Source of the DNA: Streptomyces sp. NRRL F-5126
GTDB taxonomy: Bacteria; Actinomycetota; Actinomycetes; Streptomycetales; Streptomycetaceae
Assembly: GCF_000721265.1 (NCBI RefSeq)
Contig: NZ_JOFZ01000001.1
Coordinates: 558,001 to 622,000 of the forward strand
DNA length: 64,000 nt
Reading direction: 5' to 3'
Below are positions 1 through 10,707 of this stretch, one piece after another. A program made the translations under genes and the position numbers. Below the pieces are notes generated by a model. The model worked only from the letters and a program-made list of their open reading frames with translations. It was not told where the DNA came from and did not search any database. Within the stretch, counting starts at the first letter, position 1; each line of letters begins with the position of its first letter.

Positions 1-1626
<1,626 letters not shown>

Positions 1627-1637
1627 GCGCACTCGCA

Positions 1638-1682
1638 GAAGCGGGGGTGCCCGGCACGCGGAGTGCCGGACACCCCCGCTTC
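1638..1682 (+). terminator. hairpin terminator after acsA
   Basis: A long GC-rich inverted repeat (arms at about 1638-1656 and 1664-1682, short loop GCGGAG) starts 12 bases after the acsA stop. It lacks a clear T-run, as is usual in Streptomyces. Confidence 0.75.
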
Positions 1683-1917
1683 CGTACGTACGAAGGGTGA
1701 TCCGGGGTACCCATGACCAACGCCGCCCCGACCGGCGGCCCGGCAGGGCGGCCCGATCCGCTGGCGCGACCCGCGGGGGCAACGCGCGGGGACGGCGGCG
1801 GTCCGGCATGATCGGACCACAGACACGACCCGCACGGACACGTAGTACTCGGACACGAAGTGCACGAAGTACACGAAGTACAAGAGAACGGTTACGGCCG
1901 AGGAGAGGGAGTCACCG

Positions 1918-2421
1918 ATGAGCGACCCCGACAAGCAGGTTGCCGATGCGCTGAAGACGGGCACCGCCGTCGAAGCCGTACCCGCCGACCGCAGTCTCGG
2001 CCAGCTGGTCGCCGCCGCAACCGCCGAGATGTCGGAGCTGGTGCACGACGAGATCGCGCTCGCGAAGGCGGAGCTGCGGCAGGACGTGAAGAAGGGTGCC
2101 ATCGGCGGCGCCGCGGGCAGCGTGGCCGGAATCATGGCCCTGTTCTCGCTGCCCATGTTCAGCTTCGCGGCCGCGTACGGCATCCACAACCTCGGCCTCG
2201 GCCTCGCCTGGTCGTTCCTGATCGTCGCCGGTGCCTTCGTGGTCATCGCGGCCCTCGCGGGCGGCATCGCGGCGCTCGTCCTGAAGAAGATCAAGCCGCC
2301 GAAGAAGTCGATCGCGGCCGCCAAGGACACCGCGTCCGTCCTGCAGAAGGCCAAGCCGCACCCGCGGGAGCTGGCGAGCGGCACATCGGAGTCCAAGTCT
2401 GTGGCACGCTCGTCTGCATGA
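1918..2421 (+). CDS. phage-holin-superfamily (Holin-X type) membrane protein
   Basis: This 167-residue protein belongs to the actinobacterial putative Holin-X family, a housekeeping membrane protein of unknown function despite its name. The first 60 residues are a charged helical region (LVHDEIALAKAELRQDVKKG, about 42-61). They are followed by two hydrophobic segments of about 25 residues (roughly 62-87 and 95-122) and a basic Lys/Pro-rich cytoplasmic tail. The ATG is preceded by a GGAGAGGGAG ribosome-binding site. Its stop overlaps the ATG of the hydrolase gene (ATGA), so the two are translationally coupled. There are no lysis or phage genes nearby, so it is not evidence of a prophage. Confidence 0.85.
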   Translation: MSDPDKQVADALKTGTAVEAVPADRSLGQLVAAATAEMSELVHDEIALAKAELRQDVKKGAIGGAAGSVAGIMALFSLPMFSFAAAYGIHNLGLGLAWSFLIVAGAFVVIAALAGGIAALVLKKIKPPKKSIAAAKDTASVLQKAKPHPRELASGTSESKSVARSSA

Positions 2422-3335
2422 CGGCCCCTGAATCAGCCGTACGCGTCGACGGCCCCTGGCTCCACCGCGACGTGGCCGCCAACGGTGCGCGCTTCCACAT
2501 CGCCGAGCTGGGCGAAGGGCCGCTCGTGCTGCTCCTGCACGGCTTCCCGCAGTTCTGGTGGACGTGGCGCCACCAGATGGTGGCGCTCGCCGACGCCGGG
2601 TACCGCGCCGTCGCCATGGACCTGCGGGGCGTGGGCGGCAGCGACCGTACGCCCCGGGGCTACGACCCGGCGAACCTGGCCCTCGACATCACGGGCGTCA
2701 TACGCTCCCTCGGCGAGCCGGACGCGGCGCTCGTCGGGCACGACCTCGGCGGTTACCTCGCGTGGACGGCGGCGGTGATGCGCCCGAAGCTGGTCAGGCG
2801 GCTGGTCGTGAGCTCGATGCCGCACCCGCGGCGCTGGCGCTCCGCCATGCTCTCCGACTTCGCGCAGACGCGCGCCGGCTCGTACGTGTGGGGCTTCCAG
2901 CGCCCCTGGATCCCCGAGCGCAGGCTGGTGGCGGACGAAGCCGAGCTGGTCGGCGACCTGATCAGGGACTGGTCGGGGCCCACAAAGCCGGACGACAAGG
3001 CGATCGGGACGTACCGGCGTGCGATGCTCGTCCCGTCGACGGCGCACTGCGCGATCGAGCCGTACCGGTGGATGGTGCGGTCGCTCGCCCGTCCTGACGG
3101 CATCCAGTTCTACCGGCGCATGAAACGCCCGGTGCGGGTGCCCACGCTGCAGCTGCACGGGTCGGCCGACCCGGCGATGCGTACCCGTTCCACGGCGGGC
3201 TCGGTCGAGTACGTGGAGGGCGCGTACCGGTGGCGGCTCTTCGAAGGTCTGGGGCACTTCCCGCACGAGGAGGACCCGCTCGCGTTCTCCACGGAGCTGC
3301 TGACCTGGCTCGGTGACCGCACACAGGACCGATGA
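2418..3335 (+). CDS. alpha/beta hydrolase, epoxide-hydrolase-like
   Basis: This 305-residue alpha/beta-hydrolase has the oxyanion motif HGFPQFWWTWRHQ near residue 39, a nucleophile elbow GHDLGG near 107 (Asp as nucleophile, as in epoxide hydrolases and haloalkane dehalogenases), and the C-terminal catalytic histidine in GLGHFPHEEDP. A longer open frame extends upstream, but the ATG at 2418 overlaps the preceding stop and starts the family domain, so it is preferred. The aspartate nucleophile and HGFP motif favour an epoxide hydrolase over an esterase. The substrate is unknown. Confidence 0.88.
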   Translation: MTAPESAVRVDGPWLHRDVAANGARFHIAELGEGPLVLLLHGFPQFWWTWRHQMVALADAGYRAVAMDLRGVGGSDRTPRGYDPANLALDITGVIRSLGEPDAALVGHDLGGYLAWTAAVMRPKLVRRLVVSSMPHPRRWRSAMLSDFAQTRAGSYVWGFQRPWIPERRLVADEAELVGDLIRDWSGPTKPDDKAIGTYRRAMLVPSTAHCAIEPYRWMVRSLARPDGIQFYRRMKRPVRVPTLQLHGSADPAMRTRSTAGSVEYVEGAYRWRLFEGLGHFPHEEDPLAFSTELLTWLGDRTQDR

Positions 3336-3487
3336 GACGGCAACGGGACGGCAGTGGGACGGCGTTCGGCCGCCCGGACGGGCGAATTCCGTACGCCTAT
3401 CGTATGAGCTGCCAAATGCCGGGCGCATAGGCCGATTGGCTCTCACTCAGGCGGTTACGGACCATGGGGCGGGGGCACAGGTCGGGT

Positions 3488-3688
3488 ATGGGCTGGACGC
3501 ACGATTACGGTGACGCAGCACGCAGCACGCACACATCGGCCGCCACGCCGATCACACACCCGAGGGGTGACGCCGGCCGGGCAGCGGCCGACGCGAGGCT
3601 CGGGCTCGGCATCCCCCGCATCATCCGCCGCAGGGCCCGCTGGGTCTCGGCGCGGCTGCGCCACCCGCGCGGCGCCACGGCCGCCTGA
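3488..3688 (+). CDS. small basic hypothetical protein
   Basis: This is a 66-residue frame whose codons show strong G/C bias at the third position. The protein has an N-terminal MGWTHDYG, an unstructured middle and an Arg-rich C-terminus (IIRRRARWVSARLRHP). It lies between the hydrolase and the convergent marP. An in-frame ATG at 3464 is an alternative start, and no strong ribosome-binding site favours either. A minus-strand frame at 3505-3693 competes for the same DNA but fits the base bias less well. No function is recognised. Confidence 0.45.
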   Translation: MGWTHDYGDAARSTHTSAATPITHPRGDAGRAAADARLGLGIPRIIRRRARWVSARLRHPRGATAA

Positions 3689-3729
3689 CGCACCGGCAGG
3701 CGTGAGCGGACGCGCAGGCCACAGCGCGG

Positions 3730-4929
3730 CTACAGCGCGCACCCCTGCGTGCTGACCTGCTGATCGGCCGTCCTGCCCGCCTTGACGTCGGGCTTGATCT
3801 CGTTCGCCGTCAGCGCGTAACCGGTGCTGTTGTCGTCGAGCGACCTCGCGAAGATCACGCCGTACACCTTGCCGTCGGGCGTCAGCAGCGGTCCTCCGGA
3901 GTTGCCCTGACGCACCGTCGCATACAGCGAGTACACGTCGCGGGTGACGTTGCCCCGGTGGTAGATGTCGGGGCCGCTGGCGTCGATCCGGCCGCGTACA
4001 CGCGCCGAGCGGACGTCGTACCCACCGTTCTCGGGGAAGCCGGCGACGATCGCGCTGTCGCCGCTGCTCGCGTCCGTGGCGCTGAACTTGAGCGGTGTCG
4101 CGTGCAGCCCCGGCACGTCGAGGACGGCGATGTCGCGCTGCCAGTCGTAGAGCACGACCTTCGCGTCGTACAGCCGCCCCTTGCCGCCGATCTGCACGGT
4201 CGGATCGCTCACGCCGCCCACGACGTGCGCGTTGGTGATCACCCTGTCCTTGGTGAACGCGAAGCCGGAGCCCTCCAGCACCTTGCCGCAGCCGGACGCC
4301 GTGCCGACGACCTTCATGATCGACTTCTGTGCCCTGGCCGCCACAGGGCTGCCCGCGAGCGCCGGGTCCGGGGCCTTCACCCGGGTGATCGGCTCGTTGG
4401 CGAACGGGCTGAAGACCTGGGGGAAACCGTTCTGGGACACGACGGAGGAGAAGTCGGTGAACCACGTGGTGGCCTTGTCCGGCATCACGCTCGAGACCCC
4501 GAGCAGCACCTTCGAGCCGCGCACCTCCCTACCGATCGTGGGCAGGGACGTCACGGCGAGCGCCGACCCGAGCAGCCACGCGACCAGCAGCATCGCGACG
4601 ACGTTGACCACCGCGCCGCCCGTCGCGTCCAGGGCGCGCGCGGGCGACCAGGTGATGAACTTGCGCAGCCGGTTGCCGAGGTGAGTGGTGAAGGCCTGGC
4701 CGACCGAGGCGCAGACGATGACGATGACGACGGCGATGATGGCCGCGGTCGTCGACACGTTGGCGTCCTGGGTCAGCTGCTTCCACGCCAGGGGCAGCAG
4801 GTAGACGGCCACGAGGCCACCGCCGAGGAAGCCCACCACGGACAGAATGCCGACGACGAACCCTTGTCTGTACCCGATGACCGCGAACCACACCGCGGCG
4901 ACCAGCAGCAGGATGTCGAGCACGTTCAC
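3730..4929 (-). CDS. marP: MarP family membrane serine protease
   Basis: This 399-residue protein has an N-terminal CvpA-like domain with four hydrophobic segments (about 5-20, 25-46, 61-80, 105-127) and a C-terminal trypsin-like protease domain facing the periplasm. The catalytic triad is visible: His235 in TNAHVVGG, Asp266 in QRDIAVLD and Ser344 in RQGNSGGPL. These numbers are almost the same as in Mycobacterium tuberculosis MarP, the acid-resistance protease. Cys214 and Cys397 match the cysteines that form the activity-controlling disulfide in that enzyme. It probably has a role in envelope or pH stress. It reads away from the Nudix gene, 114 bases upstream. Confidence 0.9.
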   Translation of the reverse strand: MNVLDILLLVAAVWFAVIGYRQGFVVGILSVVGFLGGGLVAVYLLPLAWKQLTQDANVSTTAAIIAVVIVIVCASVGQAFTTHLGNRLRKFITWSPARALDATGGAVVNVVAMLLVAWLLGSALAVTSLPTIGREVRGSKVLLGVSSVMPDKATTWFTDFSSVVSQNGFPQVFSPFANEPITRVKAPDPALAGSPVAARAQKSIMKVVGTASGCGKVLEGSGFAFTKDRVITNAHVVGGVSDPTVQIGGKGRLYDAKVVLYDWQRDIAVLDVPGLHATPLKFSATDASSGDSAIVAGFPENGGYDVRSARVRGRIDASGPDIYHRGNVTRDVYSLYATVRQGNSGGPLLTPDGKVYGVIFARSLDDNSTGYALTANEIKPDVKAGRTADQQVSTQGCAL

Positions 4930-5043
4930 CGTCAGTTGCCTCGCAATGTCGTCCCAGGGGCCTCGCGCGCCGAGCGCGGGGCCCCCGCGGGGTCTCGGCC
5001 CGCCCGGTCGGCGCGCGGCGGCCGCATGTGGGTCCTCAGCCTG

Positions 5044-5772
5044 TCATGCCCGCCAGTCGAGGGGGACCCGCTCGTCGTGGTCCCACGGCCGCTCCCACCC
5101 CGCGTGGTGCAGGATGCGGTCGATCACGCCGGCCGTGAACCCCCACACGAGCGCAGAGCCGCAGCGGAACGCGGGCCCGTGGTGGCCCCTGGGGTGGACG
5201 GCAACGCAGCGGTTCGCGGGATCCGTGAGATCGGCCACCGGCACCGTGAAGACCCGCGCGGTCTCCGCCGGGTCGACCACGCCGATGGGGCTCGGCGTGT
5301 GCCACCAGCCGAGCACGGGCGTCACGACGAAGCCGCTGACCGGGATGTAGAGCCTCGGCAGCACGCCGAAGATCCGCACACCGGACGGGTCGAGACCGGT
5401 CTCCTCGCGGGCCTCGCGCAGCGCCGCCCGCAGCGGCCCGGTCGTCGACGGATCGCCGTCCTCCGGGTCGAGGGCGCCGCCCGGGAAGGACGGCTGGCCC
5501 GCGTGCGAGCGGAGGCTGCTCGCACGCTCCATCAGCAGCAGCTCGGGGCCGCGCTCGCCCTCGCCGAACAGGATCAGGACGGCGGACTGCCTGCCGCCGC
5601 CGTCCTCGGGCGGCAGGAAGCGGCTGAGCTGCTCCGGCCGTACGGTACCGGCGGCGTGCGCGACGGGCTTGAGCCAGCCGGGCAGACCGTCCGCGCTGAC
5701 GGTCACGTCGACGTCCTCGGCGGCCCGGGATCCGCGGCCCAGCGGATCGGTCTGCGTTTGCGTGTGCGTCAT
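5044..5772 (-). CDS. Nudix hydrolase, CoA pyrophosphatase type
   Basis: This 242-residue Nudix protein would hydrolyse a nucleotide diphosphate derivative, most likely CoA or acyl-CoA. The preceding sequence LLMERASSLRSHAGQPSFPGG is characteristic of the CoA-pyrophosphatase (NudL/YeaB) group, and the Nudix core REAREETGL follows with the expected spacing. I chose the ATG at 5772 (MTHTQTQTD), because the longer frame from 5805 only adds residues with no similarity. It lies between marP and nth, all on the minus strand. Confidence 0.88.
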   Translation of the reverse strand: MTHTQTQTDPLGRGSRAAEDVDVTVSADGLPGWLKPVAHAAGTVRPEQLSRFLPPEDGGGRQSAVLILFGEGERGPELLLMERASSLRSHAGQPSFPGGALDPEDGDPSTTGPLRAALREAREETGLDPSGVRIFGVLPRLYIPVSGFVVTPVLGWWHTPSPIGVVDPAETARVFTVPVADLTDPANRCVAVHPRGHHGPAFRCGSALVWGFTAGVIDRILHHAGWERPWDHDERVPLDWRA

Positions 5773-5881
5773 CGGCACCCCCGCGGGTAAACGCGCACCG
5801 GGCACGCGATCGTTCCGCGGGGCGTGGAGCGCGCGGTCCTGCGGCGCTCCACGCGTCGGCGCACCGACCCGCCGCGCCCGG

Positions 5882-6733
5882 TCACGCGCCGCTCTCCGGG
5901 TTGCCGAGCGGCGGCGCGGGGCGGCCCGGGTAGCCGGGGGGAGGGTTGAGCCGCTGGCCCGGCTTGCCGCCCATCTCGTACTTGAGCAGTTTTCTGGCCT
6001 TCTCAGGATCGGTCTCGCCCTCCCCGTACGCGGGGCACAGCTCGGCGATCGGGCAGGCGCCGCAGGCGGGCTTGCGCGAGTGGCACACGCGACGGCCGTG
6101 GAAGACGATCCGGTGCGAGAGCATCGTCCACTCGCTCTTGGGGAAGATCGCGGCGACCTCCGCCTCGACCTTCTCCGGGTCCTCCTGCTCGGTCCACTTC
6201 CAGCGGCGGACCAGCCGGCCGAAGTGGGTGTCCACGGTCAGGCCCGGCACCCCGAACGCGTTGCCGAGGACGACGTTGGCGGTCTTGCGGCCGACGCCCG
6301 GCAGCGTCACCAGATCCTCGATCCTGGGCGGCACCTCGCCGCCGAAGCGGTCACGTAGCGCCACGGACAGCCCGATCAGGGACTTCGTCTTGGCGCGGAA
6401 GAACCCCGTCGGCCTGATGGCCTCCTCCAGCTCCTCGGGCACCGCCGCGGCCATGTCCTCCGGTGTCGGGTACCTGGCGAACAGGGCGGGCGTGGTCTGG
6501 TTCACCCTGAGGTCGGTCGTCTGGGCGGACAGGACCGTCGCCACCAGGAGCTCGAACGCGTTCCGGAAGTCGAGCTCCGGGTGGGCGTACGGATACACCT
6601 CCGCGAGCTCGCGATTGATCCGCCGGGCCCTGCGGACCATCGCCAGATGCGATTCCGGTTTTGCGGCCTTCTTCTGTTTCTTCGCTTTCGCCGAGGGCTG
6701 TTCGCCCACAGCGGAACTGGGTTCCGCGGACAC
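5882..6733 (-). CDS. nth: endonuclease III
   Basis: This base-excision repair glycosylase/AP lyase removes oxidised pyrimidines. It is 283 residues long, longer than the E. coli enzyme because of a Lys-rich N-terminus and a Pro-rich C-terminal tail. The helix-hairpin-helix [14 protein letters not shown] carries the catalytic lysine, VDTHFGRL carries the catalytic aspartate, and the four cysteines C-x6-C-x2-C-x5-C in [17 protein letters not shown] bind the [4Fe-4S] cluster. It is divergent from crp across about 276 bases. Confidence 0.95.
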   Translation of the reverse strand: MSAEPSSAVGEQPSAKAKKQKKAAKPESHLAMVRRARRINRELAEVYPYAHPELDFRNAFELLVATVLSAQTTDLRVNQTTPALFARYPTPEDMAAAVPEELEEAIRPTGFFRAKTKSLIGLSVALRDRFGGEVPPRIEDLVTLPGVGRKTANVVLGNAFGVPGLTVDTHFGRLVRRWKWTEQEDPEKVEAEVAAIFPKSEWTMLSHRIVFHGRRVCHSRKPACGACPIAELCPAYGEGETDPEKARKLLKYEMGGKPGQRLNPPPGYPGRPAPPLGNPESGA

Positions 6734-7009
6734 TCTTCAAGCCCCCTTGGCCTGCGCTCTCGCCGGTCTTCCACCGGTCATTCGGACACCCGGCCAGCCT
6801 AAAGCCCGGCACTGACATCCGTGCGGATACGGACTCGACGTCACCCGATTCCGTCCCAGCGCACGGCAGAACACCCTTTGTACGTCAAACTTTCCGTACG
6901 GAGAGGATGCTGCGCGTACGGCACCAGCAGCACCTACGGCATCATGGGGAGCACGGCTGTCCGCAAGGACCGCCACTGTTTCCCGAGCAGGTCGACAAGG
7001 AGAGAACTC

Positions 7010-7684
7010 GTGGACGACGTTCTGCGGCGCGCCCCGCTCTTCGCGGCGCTCGACGACGACCAGGCCGCCGAGCTCCGCGCCTCGATGAGTGAGACCACGC
7101 TCGCGCGTGGCGAAGCGCTCTTCCACGAGGGGGACCCCGGAGACCGCCTGTACGTGGTCACCGAGGGCAAGGTCAAGCTGCACAGGACCTCGCCCGACGG
7201 CCGCGAGAACATGCTCGCGGTGCTGGGCCCCGGCGAGCTGATCGGTGAGCTCTCGCTCTTCGACCCCGGACCGCGCACGGCGACGGCAACGGCCCTGACC
7301 GAGGTCAAGCTCCTCGGCCTCGGCCACGGCGACCTCGTCCCCTGGCTGAACGTGCGCCCCGAGGTCGCGTCCGCGCTGCTGCGCGCCGTCGCGCGCCGGC
7401 TGCGCAAGACGAACGACCAGATGTCCGACCTGGTCTTCTCCGACGTGCCCGGCCGCGTGGCGCGCGCCCTTCTCGACCTGTCGCGCCGCTTCGGCGTGCA
7501 GTCGGAGGAGGGCATCCACGTCGTCCACGACCTCACGCAGGAGGAGCTGGCCCAGCTCGTCGGCGCCTCGCGCGAGACGGTCAACAAGGCGCTCGCCGAC
7601 TTCGCGCAGCGCGGCTGGCTGCGCCTGGAGGCGCGCGCGGTGATCCTGCTTGACGTGGAGCGCCTCGCGAAGCGCTCGCGCTGA
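7010..7684 (+). CDS. crp: Crp/Fnr-family transcriptional regulator Crp
   Basis: This is a cyclic-nucleotide-binding regulator of 224 residues, the length of the Streptomyces Crp that controls germination, growth and antibiotic production. The N-terminal cNMP-binding beta roll includes GELIGELSLFDPGPRTATA (phosphate-binding cassette). The C-terminal winged helix includes LTQEELAQLVGASRETVNKAL. The GTG at 7010 has AAGGAG seven bases upstream. The frame is open much further back (to 6821), but that part has no family similarity. It is divergent from nth, and the shared upstream region probably holds both promoters. Confidence 0.94.
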   Translation: MDDVLRRAPLFAALDDDQAAELRASMSETTLARGEALFHEGDPGDRLYVVTEGKVKLHRTSPDGRENMLAVLGPGELIGELSLFDPGPRTATATALTEVKLLGLGHGDLVPWLNVRPEVASALLRAVARRLRKTNDQMSDLVFSDVPGRVARALLDLSRRFGVQSEEGIHVVHDLTQEELAQLVGASRETVNKALADFAQRGWLRLEARAVILLDVERLAKRSR

Positions 7685-7691
7685 CGCGCCG

Positions 7692-8588
7692 GTGACCGTA
7701 CCCGTGGACGCGCACGCGCACGCGGACGCGGCCGGACCCGTGGACCGGAATGCGGGCGCGGCCGGGCACGCGGACGGGGACGCGGACGGCAAGGGCCTGG
7801 ACGCCGACGGCCGCATCGCCAGGGAGGGCTCGCTCGACCGCGTGCAGCCGCCGTTCGCACCCGTCGTCGACGACGCACGGCGGCGTGTGCGGGCGGCGTA
7901 CGGCGCGCGGCTGCACAGCGCGTACCTCTACGGCTCGATCCCGCGTGGCACGGCACGGCCGGGCCGCTCGGACCTCGATCTCCTGATCGCCCTGCACGCG
8001 CGTCCCACAGAAACCGACGAGAAGGCCGCACGCGCGCTGGAGAGCGACCTCGACGCCGCTCACGAGGTGATCGACGGCGCCGGCATCCTGCTGTACGGCA
8101 CCGAGACGCTGCTGTCCGAGGCCGAGCGGTACGACATGGGGTGGTTCGTCGCCTGCCTGTGCACGCCCCTGATCGGCGACGACCTGGCCGCCCGCCTGCC
8201 CCGGTACCGCCCGGACCCGCTGCTCGCGCGCGAGACCAACGGCAGCCTCGACCTGCGGCTGCCGCGCTGGCGCCGGCAGAACGCCGCGGCGGCCGGCGAC
8301 CCCGCCGAGCGGGCACGGCTGAGCCGCGCCTACGCCCGTCACCTCGTCCGTACGGCGTTCACCCTGGTGATGCCGCGCTGGGGCGGCTGGACGAGCGACC
8401 TCACACGGTCGGCGGAGATCTTCGCGCGCTACTACCCGGCCCGCGGCGACCAACTGCGCGCCGCGGCCGCCGTCGCCCTCGCGCCGGTCACCGACCCGGC
8501 GGTGCTCGCCGAGTACGCGGACGATCTGGGCCCGTGGCTCGCCGCCGAATACGCACGCGTGCACGGCCGCAGGACGCCACGGCCGTAG
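7692..8588 (+). CDS. nucleotidyltransferase-domain protein
   Basis: This is a protein of up to 298 residues with a Pol-beta-type nucleotidyltransferase signature, GSIPRGTARPGRSDLDLLIAL: Gly-Ser, then the two metal-binding aspartates in DLD. The fold is that of minimal and aminoglycoside-type nucleotidyltransferases, and a C-terminal helical region follows. The first 50 residues are a low-complexity Asp/Ala/His/Gly stretch that may not be translated. GTGs at 7692 and 7740 are both possible starts. It begins eight bases after crp. The substrate is unknown. Confidence 0.7.
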   Translation: MTVPVDAHAHADAAGPVDRNAGAAGHADGDADGKGLDADGRIAREGSLDRVQPPFAPVVDDARRRVRAAYGARLHSAYLYGSIPRGTARPGRSDLDLLIALHARPTETDEKAARALESDLDAAHEVIDGAGILLYGTETLLSEAERYDMGWFVACLCTPLIGDDLAARLPRYRPDPLLARETNGSLDLRLPRWRRQNAAAAGDPAERARLSRAYARHLVRTAFTLVMPRWGGWTSDLTRSAEIFARYYPARGDQLRAAAAVALAPVTDPAVLAEYADDLGPWLAAEYARVHGRRTPRP

Positions 8589-8601
8589 CGCCCGCTCGCG
8601 C

Positions 8602-8634
8602 GCGGCTGGAGCGCGGCTGGAGTGCGGCTGGAGC
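8602..8634. repeat. 11-bp tandem repeat, three copies
   Basis: Three head-to-tail copies of GCGGCTGGAGC, the middle one ending in T, lie between the nucleotidyltransferase stop and the convergent MBL-fold gene. It is probably a slippage repeat with no known role. Confidence 0.8.
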
Positions 8635-8641
8635 GTGGTCG

Positions 8642-9487
8642 TCAGCGGGTGAGGCCGTGCTCCCGCAGGTACTCGAGTTGCGCGCGCACGGAGAGCTCGG
8701 CCGCCGGCCAGAGCGTCCTGTCCACGTTCGCGTACACCTCGGCCACGACCTCCGAGGCCGTCACGAGACCGCTCTCGACGGCCGTCTCGACCTGCGCCAG
8801 CCGGTTGGCGCGGTGCGCGAGGTAGTACTCGACGGCCCCCTGGGCGTCCTCGAGCACAGGACCGTGCCCCGGCAGGACCGTGGTGACGCCGTCGTCCACG
8901 GTCAGGGACCGCAGCCTGCGCAGCGAGTCCAGGTAGTCGCCGAGTCTCCCGTCCGGGTGGGCGACGACCGTCGTGCCGCGGCCGAGGACCGTGTCCCCGG
9001 TGAGCACCGCACGGTCGGCGGGGAGGTGGAAGCACAGGGAGTCGGCGGTGTGGCCCGGGGTCGGCACCACCCGCAGTTCGAGGCCGCCCGTGGTGACGAC
9101 ATCCCCGGCGGCGAGCCCCTCGTCGCCCAGGCGAAGCGCCGGGTCGAGGGCGCGGACGGGGGTACGGGTGAGCTCGGAGAAGCGCGCGGCACCCTCGGCG
9201 TGGTCGGGGTGGCGGTGGGTGAGGAGGGTCAGCGCGACCCGCTTGCCCGCCTGCTCGGCCGCGGCGATGACGGCCCTCAGGTGCGCCTCGTCCAAGGGCC
9301 CGGGATCGATCACGACGGCCAGGCCGGACGCGGGCTCGGCGACGATCCAGGTGTTGGTGCCGTCCAGCGTCATCGGCGACGGGTTCGGCGCGAGTACGTT
9401 GACCGCGCGCGCGGTGGCGGGACCGGAGACGACGGAGGCACGCGGGCGGCCGGGCAGGGCCGCGTCGCCGGGTGACGCGCCGGTCAT
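8642..9487 (-). CDS. MBL-fold metallo-hydrolase
   Basis: This 281-residue metallo-beta-lactamase-fold enzyme has the metal ligands in THRHPDHAEG (HxHxDH), GHTADS, GDTVLG and GHGP in the order expected for the LACTB2/glyoxalase-II-like branch. A C-terminal winged-helix-like segment typical of that branch follows. The ATG at 9487 overlaps the stop of the upstream Nudix gene (ATGA), so the two are co-translated. The long open frame continuing to 10357 is a shadow of that Nudix gene. The substrate is unknown; RNA or thioesters are the usual ones for relatives. Confidence 0.87.
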   Translation of the reverse strand: MTGASPGDAALPGRPRASVVSGPATARAVNVLAPNPSPMTLDGTNTWIVAEPASGLAVVIDPGPLDEAHLRAVIAAAEQAGKRVALTLLTHRHPDHAEGAARFSELTRTPVRALDPALRLGDEGLAAGDVVTTGGLELRVVPTPGHTADSLCFHLPADRAVLTGDTVLGRGTTVVAHPDGRLGDYLDSLRRLRSLTVDDGVTTVLPGHGPVLEDAQGAVEYYLAHRANRLAQVETAVESGLVTASEVVAEVYANVDRTLWPAAELSVRAQLEYLREHGLTR

Positions 9488-10371
9488 GCCGGCCCGCCCC
9501 CGGCCGTGTCGGGCGCGGTGGCACTGACTCTCTTGGTGAACTCGTCGTGCCCGGGCCAGCTGAGTACGAGCTCCCCCGCCTCCATCCGGGCCGTGGCCAG
9601 CACGGGCGCAAGGTCGCGTCCTCCGGCGGCGGCGAGGGCCTCGGCGGCCGAGCCGTAGGGGAGCAGCGCGCGCAGCGTCGAGACCGTCGGCGGCATCATC
9701 AGCAGCTCGCCCCTGTCGTACGCGGCCGTCGCCTCCTCGGGCCTGATCCACACGGTGTGGTCGGCCTCCGTCGACGCGTTCCTCGTGCGCTGCCCCTCGG
9801 GGAGCGCGGCGACGAAGAACCACGTGTCGTACCTGCGCGGCTCGAACTCCGGCGTGATCCATCGCGCCCACGCGCCCAGGAGGTCGCTGCGCAGCGTCAG
9901 CCGGCGCTTGCCGAGGAACTCCGCGAACGAGAGCTCGTGGCCCGCGAGGGCGGCGCGGTCGGCCTCCCAGTCGTCGCCCGTAGTGTCGCCGACGACCGTG
10001 TCGCCCGTCTCCCCCGCGAGCAGGACGCCCGCCTCCTCGTACGTCTCGCGCACGGCCGCGCAGACGATGGCCTGGGCCTCGTCGGGCCCGACGCCGAGCC
10101 TGCGCGCCCAGGTCTCGCGGTCGGGCCCGGCCCAGCGCACGAGCCTGTCGTCGTCGCGGGGGTCGACGCCGCCGCCCGGGTAGACGTACGCGCCCGCCGC
10201 GAACGCCATGGACGCACGCCGCCGCAGCATGTGGACGTCCGGGCCCGGCGACCCGTCCCGCAGCAGCACGACCGTGGCGGCGCGGCGGGGCGCGGCCACG
10301 TCGAGTTCGCCGGCGGCGAGCGCCCTGATCCGCTCCGGCCACTCCGGCGGATACCACTGACCTGTAGGCAT
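9484..10371 (-). CDS. Nudix hydrolase, NUDT19-like
   Basis: This 295-residue Nudix protein carries a long insertion inside its Nudix box: GGGVDPRDDD is separated from AAVRETYEEAGV by about 28 residues, the arrangement seen in the mammalian acyl-CoA diphosphatase NUDT19. The ATG at 10371 starts MPTGQWYPPEWPERI; the further upstream frame is shadow. It is the first gene of a coupled pair with the MBL hydrolase. CoA or acyl-CoA hydrolysis is an inference from the family. Confidence 0.85.
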   Translation of the reverse strand: MPTGQWYPPEWPERIRALAAGELDVAAPRRAATVVLLRDGSPGPDVHMLRRRASMAFAAGAYVYPGGGVDPRDDDRLVRWAGPDRETWARRLGVGPDEAQAIVCAAVRETYEEAGVLLAGETGDTVVGDTTGDDWEADRAALAGHELSFAEFLGKRRLTLRSDLLGAWARWITPEFEPRRYDTWFFVAALPEGQRTRNASTEADHTVWIRPEEATAAYDRGELLMMPPTVSTLRALLPYGSAAEALAAAGGRDLAPVLATARMEAGELVLSWPGHDEFTKRVSATAPDTAGGGPA

Positions 10372-10707
10372 GGGGCGGATGCTATGCGCTGGGAAGCAAA
10401 TGTTCGACAGGCGGCCCCGGCCGTACGCGTGCGGGACGCGGGCGCGCGACGCGGACGCGCCTGCGGCGAGGCGAAGACCGTCGCCGTCGCCGTCCGGGGG
10501 CGGAAGCCGCACGAGGCGCCGCGGACCGGGCGCCGGACGGCATGCCGCCCCGGCGGCCGCGGCCGGATCGATACGGGTCCCACGGGCCGGAGCGACCGGC
10601 GCCCGTCACGGCGCGACCCGGTCAGGCGGCCGGGCGTCGTGCGGCGAAGCGGCGTCCCCGGCCCGGCTGCGCCGGGGCCGGCGGGGCGGCCGGGGTGAGC
10701 GAGGGCG
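10372..10707. other. intergenic region, no gene seen
   Basis: This is very GC-rich DNA between the RidA gene and the Nudix gene, both on the minus strand. All open frames here are Arg/Pro-rich shadows. I see no RNA gene or convincing terminator; the Nudix promoter should lie at its left-hand side as drawn from 10372 upward. Confidence 0.5.

Noticed and set aside
1918..2421. Prophage because of the holin-family gene
   Set aside because: This family is a chromosomal membrane protein in actinomycetes and no other phage gene lies near.
7692..7850. A repeat-rich membrane or surface segment in the nucleotidyltransferase N-terminus
   Set aside because: It is a short Asp/Ala/His/Gly low-complexity stretch from GC-rich codons and may not be translated.
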